Shown in pieces: positions 17,196 to 25,230 of a stretch of 64,000 bases of DNA. A program made the position numbers and the translations under genes. How positions within the stretch are numbered: position 1 is the first letter of the stretch; each line of letters opens with the position of its first letter. Location: contig NZ_JYIX01000039.1 in the NCBI RefSeq assembly GCF_000956505.1, positions 1-64,000 on the forward strand, written 5' to 3'. This DNA comes from Microbacterium azadirachtae. Its GTDB lineage: Bacteria > Actinomycetota > Actinomycetes > Actinomycetales > Microbacteriaceae. The notes below the pieces were generated by a model, which was not told where the DNA came from, searched no databases, and saw nothing but the letters and a program-made list of their open reading frames with translations.

Positions 17196-17699
17196 ATGTC
17201 TGAACTCGAACAGCCGAAGGGCGTCAGTCGTCGCACGGTGACCAAGGCCATGGCCTGGGCGGTGCCGGCTGTTGCGCTGGCCGCTCCGATCCCTGCGTTC
17301 GCGGTGTCGGGACCACCGCCGCAGATCAATGCGGGCGCGGCCTGCAAGTCGCCGGGCAACAGCTGCTCGACGTTCCCCAAGGGCTACAACGTCCCCGCGA
17401 CGGTGCACAACCCTGATCCCACCAAGACGATCTGGATCACGGCGATCACGATCACGAACAACACGACGGGCATCGCGCTGTCCCCGGCCTCGTCGCCGGC
17501 CCTGCCGATCCAGATCAACCCCGGTGCGACGATCAACGTCGTGTTCCAGGCGAAGTCGAGCAACAGCGCGAACGTCACCGGATCGTTCGACTTCAACATC
17601 ACGTGGGGCCACGCGGCCAACGGATCCGACCACGACCACTCGCCGATCCCGGTGCACATCGTGATCAACGGCACGCCTCCGGGATGCGTGTGCCCCTGA
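17196..17699 (+). CDS. Exported protein with Tat-type signal and WAVP core
   Basis: 167 residues. The signal SRRTVTKAMAWAVPAVALAA plus PIPAFA gives a twin-arginine motif and an AxA-type cleavage after about residue 38. The mature domain (~125 residues) has alternating hydrophobic strands (WITAITITNNTTGIAL, NPGATINVVFQAK, VTGSFDFNITWG), an Ig-like beta-sandwich pattern, with paired cysteines at each end (CKSPGNSC and CVCP). Related to the proteins at 12775, 25231 and 47250 through the signal core. GGAGGAGCG sits just before ATG 17196. A strong hairpin follows the stop, so it is probably a single-gene transcript. Function unknown. Confidence 0.82.
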   Translation: MSELEQPKGVSRRTVTKAMAWAVPAVALAAPIPAFAVSGPPPQINAGAACKSPGNSCSTFPKGYNVPATVHNPDPTKTIWITAITITNNTTGIALSPASSPALPIQINPGATINVVFQAKSSNSANVTGSFDFNITWGHAANGSDHDHSPIPVHIVINGTPPGCVCP

Positions 17700-17717
17700 T
17701 CATCGATCACCCGTGAC

Positions 17718-17761
17718 GAACGGGGTGGAGCAGCGCGGCCGGCGCTGCCTCCACCCCGTTC
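17718..17761 (+). terminator. Hairpin terminator after exported-protein gene
   Basis: Arms 17718-17736 and 17742-17761 pair over 19 bases with one bulged base and a 5-base loop, followed by TCCTTCTCT. It lies 18 bases after the stop of the 17196 gene. Confidence 0.75.
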
Positions 17762-17815
17762 TCCTTCTCTGCGCGGCCAAGGATGCGATAGCTTTCTGGC
17801 GACGAGAGGAGCCGG

Positions 17816-18868
17816 ATGGCTGTCGCGCGCACGGAGAGGCTGATCGTCCCGGATGTGCTTCGGGGCGTCGCGATCGTCGCGATGCTGATCGCGCACGCGA
17901 ACCCCCTCCTTCCGCAGTTGCCGATGGCGGTGCGCTTCCTGGTCGGCAATGTGAACGATCTCGCCTCCCCGCTGTTCGCGCTGGTCATGGGCATGTCGGC
18001 GCAGCTCGTATGGAACACGTCCCGACGGGTGAGCACGACGCTGCTCCAGCAGGCGCTTCGCGGGATCCTGCTCATCGCCCTGGGGCTGTGGATGCTGGCC
18101 TGGGGATCGTGGGTCGTGATCGTCCTGCCCGCCCTCGGAGTGCTCCTGATCGTCGGCGCGCCGCTGCTGCTGCTCGGATCGCGTGCGCTGGCGGTCGTGC
18201 TCGGAATCGTCGTCCTGGTCGGTGCCCCGCTCAATGAGCTCGCCCGTGGGCAGGTCGCTCAGATCCTCTCCTCGAACATCGTGGTGCAGCAGCTGGCCGA
18301 CTGGACGGTGCTGGGACACTCCTACCGGCTCACGAACCTGCTGCCGTTCTTCCTGCTCGGCGCCCTCCTGCTGCGGAGCGGACTGCGTCGCGATCGCACG
18401 ATGTGGATCATGCTCGCGGTCGCTCCCTTCGCCTACGCGGTGCGTCCGGTTCTCGAGAAGGGACTGCACCAGCCCGCCTTCGTGTCGGGCAGCTACCCCG
18501 ACACGCTGCACGACGTCGGTCTCGTGTTCGTCGCGTACGCGGCGATCGTGCTGCTCGCGGGCCTTCCCCGGCGCGGCCCGGTGGTGGACGGGGCGTTCGC
18601 CCCCCTGCGCGTCTGGGGGCAGCTGGCGCTCAGCCTCTATCTGCTCCACGTGTGGATCGTGTCGCTCTGGGCCAGGTCGATCGGCTGGCCCGCCGCGAAC
18701 ATGCCGCTCGCGTGGGCGAGCGTGGTGCTCGCGCCGCTCGCGGTCGCCTGGCTCTGGTGGCGCTTCGTCGGCACCGGTCCGGTCGAGTGGCTGATGGGCG
18801 CGGTCTCCGGTCGGCCCAAACCGCTGATCGTGCGCCGGCGGGTGGTCACAGCCCGGACCACCGGTTGA
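17816..18868 (+). CDS. Multi-pass membrane protein, acyltransferase-like (DUF418/DUF1624 type)
   Basis: 350 residues with about ten hydrophobic helices. The N-terminal PDVLRGVAIVAMLIAHANP resembles the RGxA...H start of the heparan-alpha-glucosaminide N-acetyltransferase-like and YeiB-like membrane families, in which a membrane histidine takes part in acyl transfer; His27 could be that residue. The C-terminal FVGTGPVEWLMGAVSGRP is typical of the DUF418/YeiB tail. Membrane O- or N-acetylation of a surface glycan would fit the neighbourhood, but that is inference. GAGAGGA precedes ATG 17816. Its 3' end overlaps the convergent signal peptidase gene by 23 bases. Confidence 0.75.
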   Translation: MAVARTERLIVPDVLRGVAIVAMLIAHANPLLPQLPMAVRFLVGNVNDLASPLFALVMGMSAQLVWNTSRRVSTTLLQQALRGILLIALGLWMLAWGSWVVIVLPALGVLLIVGAPLLLLGSRALAVVLGIVVLVGAPLNELARGQVAQILSSNIVVQQLADWTVLGHSYRLTNLLPFFLLGALLLRSGLRRDRTMWIMLAVAPFAYAVRPVLEKGLHQPAFVSGSYPDTLHDVGLVFVAYAAIVLLAGLPRRGPVVDGAFAPLRVWGQLALSLYLLHVWIVSLWARSIGWPAANMPLAWASVVLAPLAVAWLWWRFVGTGPVEWLMGAVSGRPKPLIVRRRVVTARTTG

Positions 18869-19559
18869 CCGGCCACAGGATCACCACGGCCTTCCCGACG
18901 ATCTCCGCCGAGTGCGCCCATCGCCAGCAGCCCGGATCGGGGTCGGTGCGCCCCCGGCATTGCGCCGCGCCGTCCGAGGAGTTCGAGCGGTGGTCGCCCA
19001 TCACGAGGTAGGAGTCCTTCGGGACGGTCACCTCGGGCAGGCAGCGCGGCGACACCGGCGTCGTCGTGCAGTCGAGCGTTCCCGGCTGGAACGAGAAGTC
19101 CTGGAACACGTAGGGCTCGTCGAGCGGCGTGCCGTCGACGATGAGCCTGCCGTCCGCCGAGCAGCATCTCACTGTCTGCCCAGGGCCTGCGATCACGCGC
19201 TTGATGAGGGTGTGCGGTCCGGACGGCCCGAAGCCGGTGACCTCTCCGATCCAGCGCAGCGCGGCGGTGAGCGGATTCGAGGGCGTGCGCGCTCCGCCGT
19301 CCCAGGCCTCGTCCGCGTCGAAGACCACGATGTCGCCGGTGTGCGGCGTCGCGCCGCCCGCGAAGGCGAGGCGGTTCACCAGCACGCGGTCGCCCACCTG
19401 CAGCGTCTGCTCCATGGATCCGGACGGCACCCAGTAGGGCTTGGCGACGAAGGAAAGGATGAGCCCGAACACCACGAAGGCCGCGCACAGCTGGAACAGG
19501 AAGCTGCCCGTGATCCGGCGCCAGAGCGGGCGGCGGGAGACGGGAGCGTCATCGGTCAT
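18846..19559 (-). CDS. lepB: Signal peptidase I
   Basis: 237-residue single-anchor membrane serine protease (hydrophobic segment about 18-38) that cleaves signal peptides of exported proteins on the outer side of the membrane. Ser48 in PSGSMEQTL is the nucleophile and Lys120 in HTLIKRVIAGPG the general base; VMGDHRSNSSD is conserved box E. The insert between boxes C and D contains CC and later C...C pairs. It diverges from the BY-kinase gene and sits among genes for proteins with signal peptides. A weak CATGAT -10 box six bases before ATG 19559 suggests a leaderless transcript. Confidence 0.93.
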   Translation of the reverse strand: MTDDAPVSRRPLWRRITGSFLFQLCAAFVVFGLILSFVAKPYWVPSGSMEQTLQVGDRVLVNRLAFAGGATPHTGDIVVFDADEAWDGGARTPSNPLTAALRWIGEVTGFGPSGPHTLIKRVIAGPGQTVRCCSADGRLIVDGTPLDEPYVFQDFSFQPGTLDCTTTPVSPRCLPEVTVPKDSYLVMGDHRSNSSDGAAQCRGRTDPDPGCWRWAHSAEIVGKAVVILWPVNRWSGL

Positions 19560-19714
19560 GGGTCCATCATGCCCGGTCGCGGGCCGCGAAGCCCCACGCG
19601 CCCCCAGAGGGTCGTTCGACGCCCTGTCGCGGCCGGGATCGCGCGTCCGGTAGCATCGAGACGCCGTTGACTGTCGCCCTCGCAGGGTGAGCCGAGCGAG
19701 GGGGAACCAGCCGT

Positions 19715-21193
19715 ATGGATCTGCGTGAGTATCTTCGGGTGTTCCGTGCGCACTGGCTCGGGATGGTCCTCATCACGCTCCTCGGCGTCGCGGTCGCCTT
19801 CGGGTGGACCCTTCTGCAGCCGAAGGTCTACACCGCCGACGCCTCCGCGATCGTGCAGGCGAACACCGCGGGAGACGCGGGGGACAGCAACCTCAGCTCC
19901 GCGATGCTCGGGAATTCGCTGACCTCGGGTCGCGTCAAGACCTACGTCGCGCTGGGCCAGTCGCGCGCCGTGGCGGACGGCGTGATCAAGGATCTCGGTC
20001 TCGACGTCTCCGCCGACCAGCTCGTCAAGCAGGTCACGGTCACCAACACCGTCGACACCACGACGCTCAAGGTCACGGCCGACGCGGCGACGCCGGAGAA
20101 GGCGCGCGATGTCGCCGAGGCATGGGTCCGCTCCATGGGTGCGGAGGTCAACCGCCTCGAGACGAGCGACCCGGGGAAGAAGGGTGCGGTCTTCCTCAGC
20201 CCGATCGACTCCGCACGGCTTCCGGACTCCCCGTCGTCGCCGAACACGCGGCTCGCGCTCGCCCTCGGCGGGCTGGTGGGCCTCGCGATCGCCGTCGGTT
20301 ACGGACTGTTGCGCTACACGCTCGACCGCCGGATCCGTTCGGTCGAGCAGGTCGAGCGCGAGACCGGCAAGCCGGTCGTCGGCACGATCCCCGAAGAGAA
20401 GACGTTCACCGCGGACAACCGCCTGCTGCCCTTCGACGGCGGCACCAGCAGCTCGAGCGAGAGCGCCCATCTGTTCGGCATCGGCGAGGCCATGCGCGAG
20501 CTGCGCACGAACCTGCAGTACATGGACGTCGACAACCCGCCGCGCATCATCGTGGTGACGAGCCCGTTGCCCGGTGACGGCAAGTCGACGATCTCCTCGA
20601 ACCTCGCCGTGACGCTGGCCTCCAGCGGTCAGCCGGTCGTGCTCATCGACGGCGACCTGCGCCGTCCGATGATCGACACGGTCTTCGGCCTGCCCCGCGG
20701 GGCCGGCATCTCCGACGTGCTGGCCGGTCGCGCCACGATCGCGGAGGTGGCGCAGCGTTTCGGGAACGGGCAGCTGCTCGTCGTCACCGCGGGCAAGGTT
20801 CCGCCGAACCCGAGCGAGGTCCTCGGATCCGCCCGCATGCGCGAACTGCTGAAGTCGATCGCGCGCGAGGCCATCGTCATCATCGACGCACCCCCGCTCA
20901 TCCCGGTCACCGACGCCGCCGTGCTCGCACACAGCGCCGACGGTGCGGTCATCGTGGGCACGATCGGCAAGACCACGTTCGAGGTGCTGGGGAAGGCCAT
21001 CGGCAACCTGGAGCGCGCCGGAGCGCGTGCGCTCGGCCTCGTGCTGAACCGGGTGCCGAAGCGCGGCAGCGGTGCCGCGTACTACGGCTACCAGTACCAC
21101 GGCGAGTACTACCGCGGCGACGACCAGGAGCTGCCGACGGGCGCTGTGCGCGGCGACAAGCCCCGGCGTCGAGGAGACGCGGAGGCGGCGTGA
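19715..21193 (+). CDS. Wzz-domain BY-kinase (polysaccharide co-polymerase with tyrosine kinase)
   Basis: 492 residues. An N-terminal Wzz chain-length domain (MDLREYLRVFRAHW, helices ~14-34 and ~180-200 around an extracytoplasmic loop) is fused to a bacterial tyrosine kinase. Walker A is SPLPGDGKST (283-292), Walker A' VVLIDGDLRRP (308-318) and Walker B IVIIDAPP (387-394). A cluster of six tyrosines (Tyr456, 457, 459, 461, 465, 466) near the C-terminus is the usual autophosphorylation site. Such proteins set the length and export of exopolysaccharide. The next gene starts inside its stop codon (GTGA). Counterpart of the tyrosine phosphatase at 23273. Confidence 0.92.
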   Translation: MDLREYLRVFRAHWLGMVLITLLGVAVAFGWTLLQPKVYTADASAIVQANTAGDAGDSNLSSAMLGNSLTSGRVKTYVALGQSRAVADGVIKDLGLDVSADQLVKQVTVTNTVDTTTLKVTADAATPEKARDVAEAWVRSMGAEVNRLETSDPGKKGAVFLSPIDSARLPDSPSSPNTRLALALGGLVGLAIAVGYGLLRYTLDRRIRSVEQVERETGKPVVGTIPEEKTFTADNRLLPFDGGTSSSSESAHLFGIGEAMRELRTNLQYMDVDNPPRIIVVTSPLPGDGKSTISSNLAVTLASSGQPVVLIDGDLRRPMIDTVFGLPRGAGISDVLAGRATIAEVAQRFGNGQLLVVTAGKVPPNPSEVLGSARMRELLKSIAREAIVIIDAPPLIPVTDAAVLAHSADGAVIVGTIGKTTFEVLGKAIGNLERAGARALGLVLNRVPKRGSGAAYYGYQYHGEYYRGDDQELPTGAVRGDKPRRRGDAEAA

Positions 21194-22278
21194 CCGCCCC
21201 CGAAGAGGATGCGCCGTCCGCAGATGGGCGCACGCCTCTCGACGTGAACGCCCTCGGCGCCCGCATCCGACTGACCTTCGCCGACGGCCTGGACGACACG
21301 ACCGTCGAGGCCATCCGCGCGTCCTGGGAGGGCGCGGAGCTGCCGTACGACGAGACGGCGGAGCCGGACGACCACGTACGCGTCGACGCCGAGCTCGAGC
21401 CGGAGGCGCTCGCGGAGTCCCTCACAGTGCGGGTCACCCTCGCCGCACTGGGACAGCGCAGCGGCGATCTGCTCATGTTCCACGCCTGCGGGGTCGCGGA
21501 TCCGACCGGACGGGTCGCGGCGTTCGTCGGACCGTCGGGACGCGGCAAGACGACGCTCAGCCGCGCTCTCGGAGCGCAGCACGGCTACATCTCGGATGAG
21601 ACGATCGCGGTGGAGCCAGGGCTCGCCGTGCACCCGTACCGCAAGCCGCTCTCGGTGGTGCGGACGGGCAGGCCGAAGCAGCAGGTCTCCCCGGACTCCG
21701 CAGGGCTGAGGCCGGCTCCGGATGCGCCCCTGCGGCTCGCCGCCCTGGTGCTCATCTCCCGCGATGCGGAGCACCCGGCGCCGAGCATCGAGCAGGTGGC
21801 CTTCCCCGAGGCGATCGCCGAACTCGCGCCGCAGATGAGCTATCTCGCCGAGCTGCCTCGCCCGCTGCAGACGCTCGCCGCGGTGTGCGACCGCATCGGC
21901 GGTGTCGTGCGGCTGACGTATCCGGACGCATCCACCGTGCCGCCGATCGTGCCGGAGCTGCTCGATCACGCCCGCGTGCATGAGGACTGGGAGCCCGCGA
22001 CCGTCCACGGCGACAACCCCGAGTTCGACCTCTCGCCCGTCTCCGACGCGATCCGATGCAACGACCGCGTGGTCGTGCTGGCCGACCGGTGGGTGCACGT
22101 GCTCGACGGCATCGCGCCTGTGATCTGGGACGCGCTCCGCGAGGGCCGCGGCCTCGAGGAGATCGTGGACGATGTCGTGGCCGCGTTCGGACGGCCGGCG
22201 TCGGGCGACCCGCGGGAACTCGTCGTGGCCGCCATCGACCAGCTGGTCGAGTCCGGGATCTTGACCCGGAAGCCCTGA
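21190..22278 (+). CDS. HPr kinase-like ATPase fused to a PqqD-like domain
   Basis: 362 residues. The central part (about 85-260) resembles HprK/P-type kinases: FHACGVADPTGRVAAFVGPS runs into Walker A GPSGRGKTT (114-122), followed by YISDETIAV, matching the SDE/DD strand of HprK-like kinases. The C-terminal ~85 residues (DAIRCNDRVVVLADRWVHVL to LVESGILTRKP) have the winged-helix pattern of PqqD/RRE domains that bind peptide substrates. HprK-like kinases and PqqD-like proteins also occur in lasso-peptide clusters, but no cyclase or leader peptidase is nearby. GTG 21190 overlaps the BY-kinase stop, so both should be made together. Substrate unknown. Confidence 0.78.
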   Translation: MTAPEEDAPSADGRTPLDVNALGARIRLTFADGLDDTTVEAIRASWEGAELPYDETAEPDDHVRVDAELEPEALAESLTVRVTLAALGQRSGDLLMFHACGVADPTGRVAAFVGPSGRGKTTLSRALGAQHGYISDETIAVEPGLAVHPYRKPLSVVRTGRPKQQVSPDSAGLRPAPDAPLRLAALVLISRDAEHPAPSIEQVAFPEAIAELAPQMSYLAELPRPLQTLAAVCDRIGGVVRLTYPDASTVPPIVPELLDHARVHEDWEPATVHGDNPEFDLSPVSDAIRCNDRVVVLADRWVHVLDGIAPVIWDALREGRGLEEIVDDVVAAFGRPASGDPRELVVAAIDQLVESGILTRKP

Positions 22279-22296
22279 GCCCGTCTCCGCCGGAGC

Positions 22297-23133
22297 TCAG
22301 TGCGCGGGGCGGATCATGGTCGGCGACGGCAGGCCCTCGGCGCGCAGGGCGCGGCGCAGCTGCAGCGCACTGGAGAAGCCGGAGTGCGCCGCGATCTCCT
22401 CGATCGTGAGCACCGCGTAGTCGGGATTGCGCAGCAGCGACTCGGCGAACTCGACGCGCAGATGACGCAGGGCGTCGCCGGGCGTGGTGCCGATCTTGGC
22501 GAACGCGCGCTGCAGGTGCCGCAGCGACACGTGCAGCTCGGTCGCGAGCTCCGCGATCGTGAACCGGGGATCCTCCCGGTGCACCAGCATCGCCGAGCGC
22601 GCGCGGTCCACGAGCGGCGCCTGTCCGCGTTCGGGCAGATCGGAGGAGTAGAGCTCGAGCAGCGCGCCGAACACCATCTCGGCGAGCAGCCGCTCGATCG
22701 CGTACCGCGAGATCGACGAGGTGTCCTCCACGTTGCGGGCGAGGGCGAGCGTGAACGCCCGGAAGGCCAGGACCATCGGCGTCGGATCGAGCGTGAGGGG
22801 TCGCAGCGGCGCATCGTGGATGAAGTCCCGCAGCGTCTCGACGGGCACCCAGACGCCGACCACCTCGTTCGCGAGGCCCCACTCGATGCTCGTGCCCGTC
22901 TGCGGGGGCATGAACTGCCCGATCGGCAGCGGGGATCCGTCCGGTCCTTCGCCGCTGGGGAAGAGCACCACGGCATAGGGTTCGCCGATCTCGGTGTCGT
23001 CCCACGTCCAGTGCCGGCGGTGCGGGCGATGGACCGTGACGAAGATCGATCGGAAGGTGCGCGCGCTGATCAGGCCGGCATGATGCGAGGTGAGACCCAG
23101 GTGGGACTCGAGCAGACGTGTGGGGGATGACAC
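22297..23133 (-). CDS. AraC-family transcriptional regulator
   Basis: About 278 residues: an N-terminal sensor region related to AraC-like effector domains and a C-terminal AraC double helix-turn-helix (FTIAELATELHVSLRHLQRA, then LTIEEIAAHSGFSSALQLRR). ERLLAEMVFG and the terminal GLPSP are shared with the regulators at 28174 and 46177, so the three are paralogues. GTG 23133 is chosen; an in-frame TTG at 23190 would add 19 residues. A CATAAT -10 with TTCGAC 19 bases upstream lies around 23190-23220 on the minus strand. It converges on the HprK-like gene. Confidence 0.83.
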   Translation of the reverse strand: MSSPTRLLESHLGLTSHHAGLISARTFRSIFVTVHRPHRRHWTWDDTEIGEPYAVVLFPSGEGPDGSPLPIGQFMPPQTGTSIEWGLANEVVGVWVPVETLRDFIHDAPLRPLTLDPTPMVLAFRAFTLALARNVEDTSSISRYAIERLLAEMVFGALLELYSSDLPERGQAPLVDRARSAMLVHREDPRFTIAELATELHVSLRHLQRAFAKIGTTPGDALRHLRVEFAESLLRNPDYAVLTIEEIAAHSGFSSALQLRRALRAEGLPSPTMIRPAH

Positions 23134-23245
23134 TGGCGAGATATGCCCTTTCGGACGTGCGGATGCCGACAAGAAGTCCCGCCCCCGCAAACATTATGAC
23201 GCTTAGGTATACATCAGGTCGAACGTTGACGCTTCGTGTGTCGCG

Positions 23246-23272
23246 CAGGGCCGTGATGCAGAGGGAGCCCTG
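23246..23272 (-). terminator. Short hairpin after tyrosine phosphatase gene
   Basis: CAGGGC (23246-23251) and GCCCTG (23267-23272) form a 6-base stem directly after the phosphatase stop codon. Short and without a clear T-run, so only a candidate. Confidence 0.35.
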
Positions 23273-24127
23273 CTAGGCGAGGGCGGCGCGGATCACGCGC
23301 TCCACCTCGGCGAGGGCCGGCACCAGCTGGGCGGCCGACTGCTCGTAGACCTCGTCCGATCGCCGGTACGGGTCGATGACGTCCTCGCCCTTCGGCGCGG
23401 AGCCTCCCCGGCGTTCCGCGACGGTCTCGACGACCGCCACGAGGCGTCGGCGCGGATCGGATCCGGCGCCGTCGGCGATCACGCGCACCTGTGCGTCGGT
23501 GACCCCCTGGACCAGCCGGGCGAACTCCCGGACCGGGAAGATCCGGTGCAGGCGCCGTGGCAGCATCTGCACGGCGTAGTCGCGCTGCTCGGCGGTCATG
23601 GTCAGGATCAGGTCGGCATCGTCGAGCAGCGGCTCGGTGAGCAGCCGTGCCCGGTGCGCGGCGGTGACGGCCTCGGCCGCCCCGCGCTGCGCGGCGATCC
23701 TCTGGGCGGGCTCGGTCATCCCGTGGCCCACGAGCGCCTGCGTGCCGGCGCTGTGCACGCGCAGGTCGAGTTCCGCGAGCCGGGATCGCAGCAGCGACTC
23801 CGCGAGCGGCGACCGGCAGATGTTCCCCGTGCACACGGTCAGCACGGTGGGACGCGGGGAGGTCTCCTCTGCGGGCGCCGCGAACATGCCCGCGAGCGAG
23901 CCGAACGAGACGCCGCCGGGCGGTCGCACGGACTCCTCGGAGGCCGGCGCGGCGGGATGCCGCTCCGTGGACGGATCCGGCGTCGGCGTCGTCTCCGATC
24001 CCGGATCGATCCGCTCTCCTGACACCTCGGCGATCGCCGCAGCCTCGCGGCGCTGCCTCAGCTCTCGTCGGGTGAGTCCCTTCGGCGCTTCGCCGCGCGG
24101 CGTCCCCCGGTCCCTCGCGTCGTTCAT
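23273..24127 (-). CDS. Low-molecular-weight protein tyrosine phosphatase with N-terminal extension
   Basis: 284 residues, against about 150-190 for the family. The active-site loop VCTGNICRSP gives Cys99 and Arg105; the general-acid motif DPYRRS lies near Asp252. Residues 1-93 form a charged, Pro/Glu-rich, low-complexity extension (TRRELRQRREAAAIAEVSGE, then TPTPDPSTERHPAAP) probably disordered. Family members reverse BY-kinase autophosphorylation and so control polysaccharide export; the BY-kinase is 2 kb away on the opposite strand. TACCCT at 24134-24139 lies six bases before ATG 24127, pointing to a leaderless transcript and supporting the long N-terminus. Confidence 0.88.
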   Translation of the reverse strand: MNDARDRGTPRGEAPKGLTRRELRQRREAAAIAEVSGERIDPGSETTPTPDPSTERHPAAPASEESVRPPGGVSFGSLAGMFAAPAEETSPRPTVLTVCTGNICRSPLAESLLRSRLAELDLRVHSAGTQALVGHGMTEPAQRIAAQRGAAEAVTAAHRARLLTEPLLDDADLILTMTAEQRDYAVQMLPRRLHRIFPVREFARLVQGVTDAQVRVIADGAGSDPRRRLVAVVETVAERRGGSAPKGEDVIDPYRRSDEVYEQSAAQLVPALAEVERVIRAALA

Positions 24128-24170
24128 GACACCAGGGTAGGGGATCCGGATCCGCTCGCGAGCGGATCCG

Positions 24171-25112
24171 TCAGGCGTCGTCGTCGCGCGCGCGATCCTC
24201 GATGTAGCGCAGCAGCACGCCCTCGCGGAGGGCCCAGGGGGAGACCTCGAGCTCGTCCACCCTCATCGCGGTCATGGCGGTGTGCAGCACGACCGCGGCC
24301 GCCACGATCTGGAACGTGCGATCCGGGGTGATGCCGGGCAGCTCCTGCCGAGCGGAGGCGGGCAGGCGCGCGAGACGCGGGATCCAGGATCCGAGCGACG
24401 CGCGCGGCAGCAGCATCCGCTCCGATCCCGACCAGCCCGGCGCCTGATAGCCGACGAGCCGGGCGAGCGATCGGATCGCCTTGGACGAGCCGACCACGTG
24501 TTCGGCACGGGGGAGCGTCGAGAACCGCGCCGCGACCGGCGCGAACACATCTGCGGCATGCTCCCGGAGGCGCTCCACGGCCTCCTCGCCCGGCGGATCG
24601 TCGGGAAGGAACATCAGGGTGGAGCGCCCGGCGCCGAGCGGCACGGAGGCGGCGATGTCCGGGAGCTCCTCGGATCCCGCCGCCATCTCGAAGGATCCGC
24701 CGCCGATGTCGAACAGCAGGATCTGCCCCGCGGCCCAGCCGAACCAGCGGCGCACCGCGAGGAAGGTCAGCCGCGCCTCGGTCTCGCCGTCGAGCACCTG
24801 CAGCGGCTGTCCGAGCGCGGCCTCGACGCGGGCGATCACTTCGGCGCCGTTCGCCGCCTCGCGCACGGCGCTCGTCGCCGTCGCGAGCAGGGCGTCGACG
24901 CGCTGCTGGGCCGCCACCGCGCGCGCCTGCCGCACCGAGGCCTCGAGCGCCTGCACGCCCTCTTCGCTGATCGCGCCGGACGGCGTGAGGAAGCGCATGA
25001 GACGCAGCACGGTGCGGTCGCTCGTGGTCGCGAGCGGCCTGCCGCCGGGATGCACGTCGGCGGCGAGCAGATGGACGGTGTTGGATCCGATGTCGAGCAC
25101 TCCGAGACGCAC
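24171..25112 (-). CDS. Ppx/GppA-family phosphatase
   Basis: 313 residues of the ASKHA-fold family that hydrolyses polyphosphate or pppGpp. MRLGVLDIGSNTVHLLAADV is the first phosphate-binding strand; LATATSAVREAANG and ILLFDIGGGSFEMAAGSEEL are the second phosphate loop, and VVGSSKAIRSLARL follows. The length fits the short actinobacterial Ppx1/2-like proteins rather than the two-domain E. coli Ppx. A TAGTCT box at 25119-25124 lies six bases before GTG 25112, so the message is probably leaderless. Only 43 bases separate it from the downstream phosphatase gene. Exact substrate cannot be told. Confidence 0.88.
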   Translation of the reverse strand: MRLGVLDIGSNTVHLLAADVHPGGRPLATTSDRTVLRLMRFLTPSGAISEEGVQALEASVRQARAVAAQQRVDALLATATSAVREAANGAEVIARVEAALGQPLQVLDGETEARLTFLAVRRWFGWAAGQILLFDIGGGSFEMAAGSEELPDIAASVPLGAGRSTLMFLPDDPPGEEAVERLREHAADVFAPVAARFSTLPRAEHVVGSSKAIRSLARLVGYQAPGWSGSERMLLPRASLGSWIPRLARLPASARQELPGITPDRTFQIVAAAVVLHTAMTAMRVDELEVSPWALREGVLLRYIEDRARDDDA

Positions 25113-25168
25113 GGAGGAAGACTACTCGCTGCGCGTGAACCGGCCGCGGAACGATGTCACGGAACCAA

Positions 25169-25201
25169 GAAGGGGGCCGGGTACGAGACCCGGCCCCCTT
25201 C
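25169..25201 (-). terminator. Hairpin terminator after 25231 exported-protein gene
   Basis: A perfect 14-base stem (25169-25182 with 25188-25201) and 5-base loop lie 30 bases beyond the stop on the minus strand, followed on that strand by TTGGTTCC. Confidence 0.75.
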
Positions 25202-25230
25202 GCCGGCCGAAGCCGACAGCATGGATCCGC

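Noticed and set aside
21190..22278. Lasso-peptide biosynthesis cluster
   Set aside because: The HprK-like and PqqD-like domains recall such clusters, but no asparagine-synthetase-like cyclase, transglutaminase-like leader peptidase or precursor with a Thr-2 leader was found nearby.
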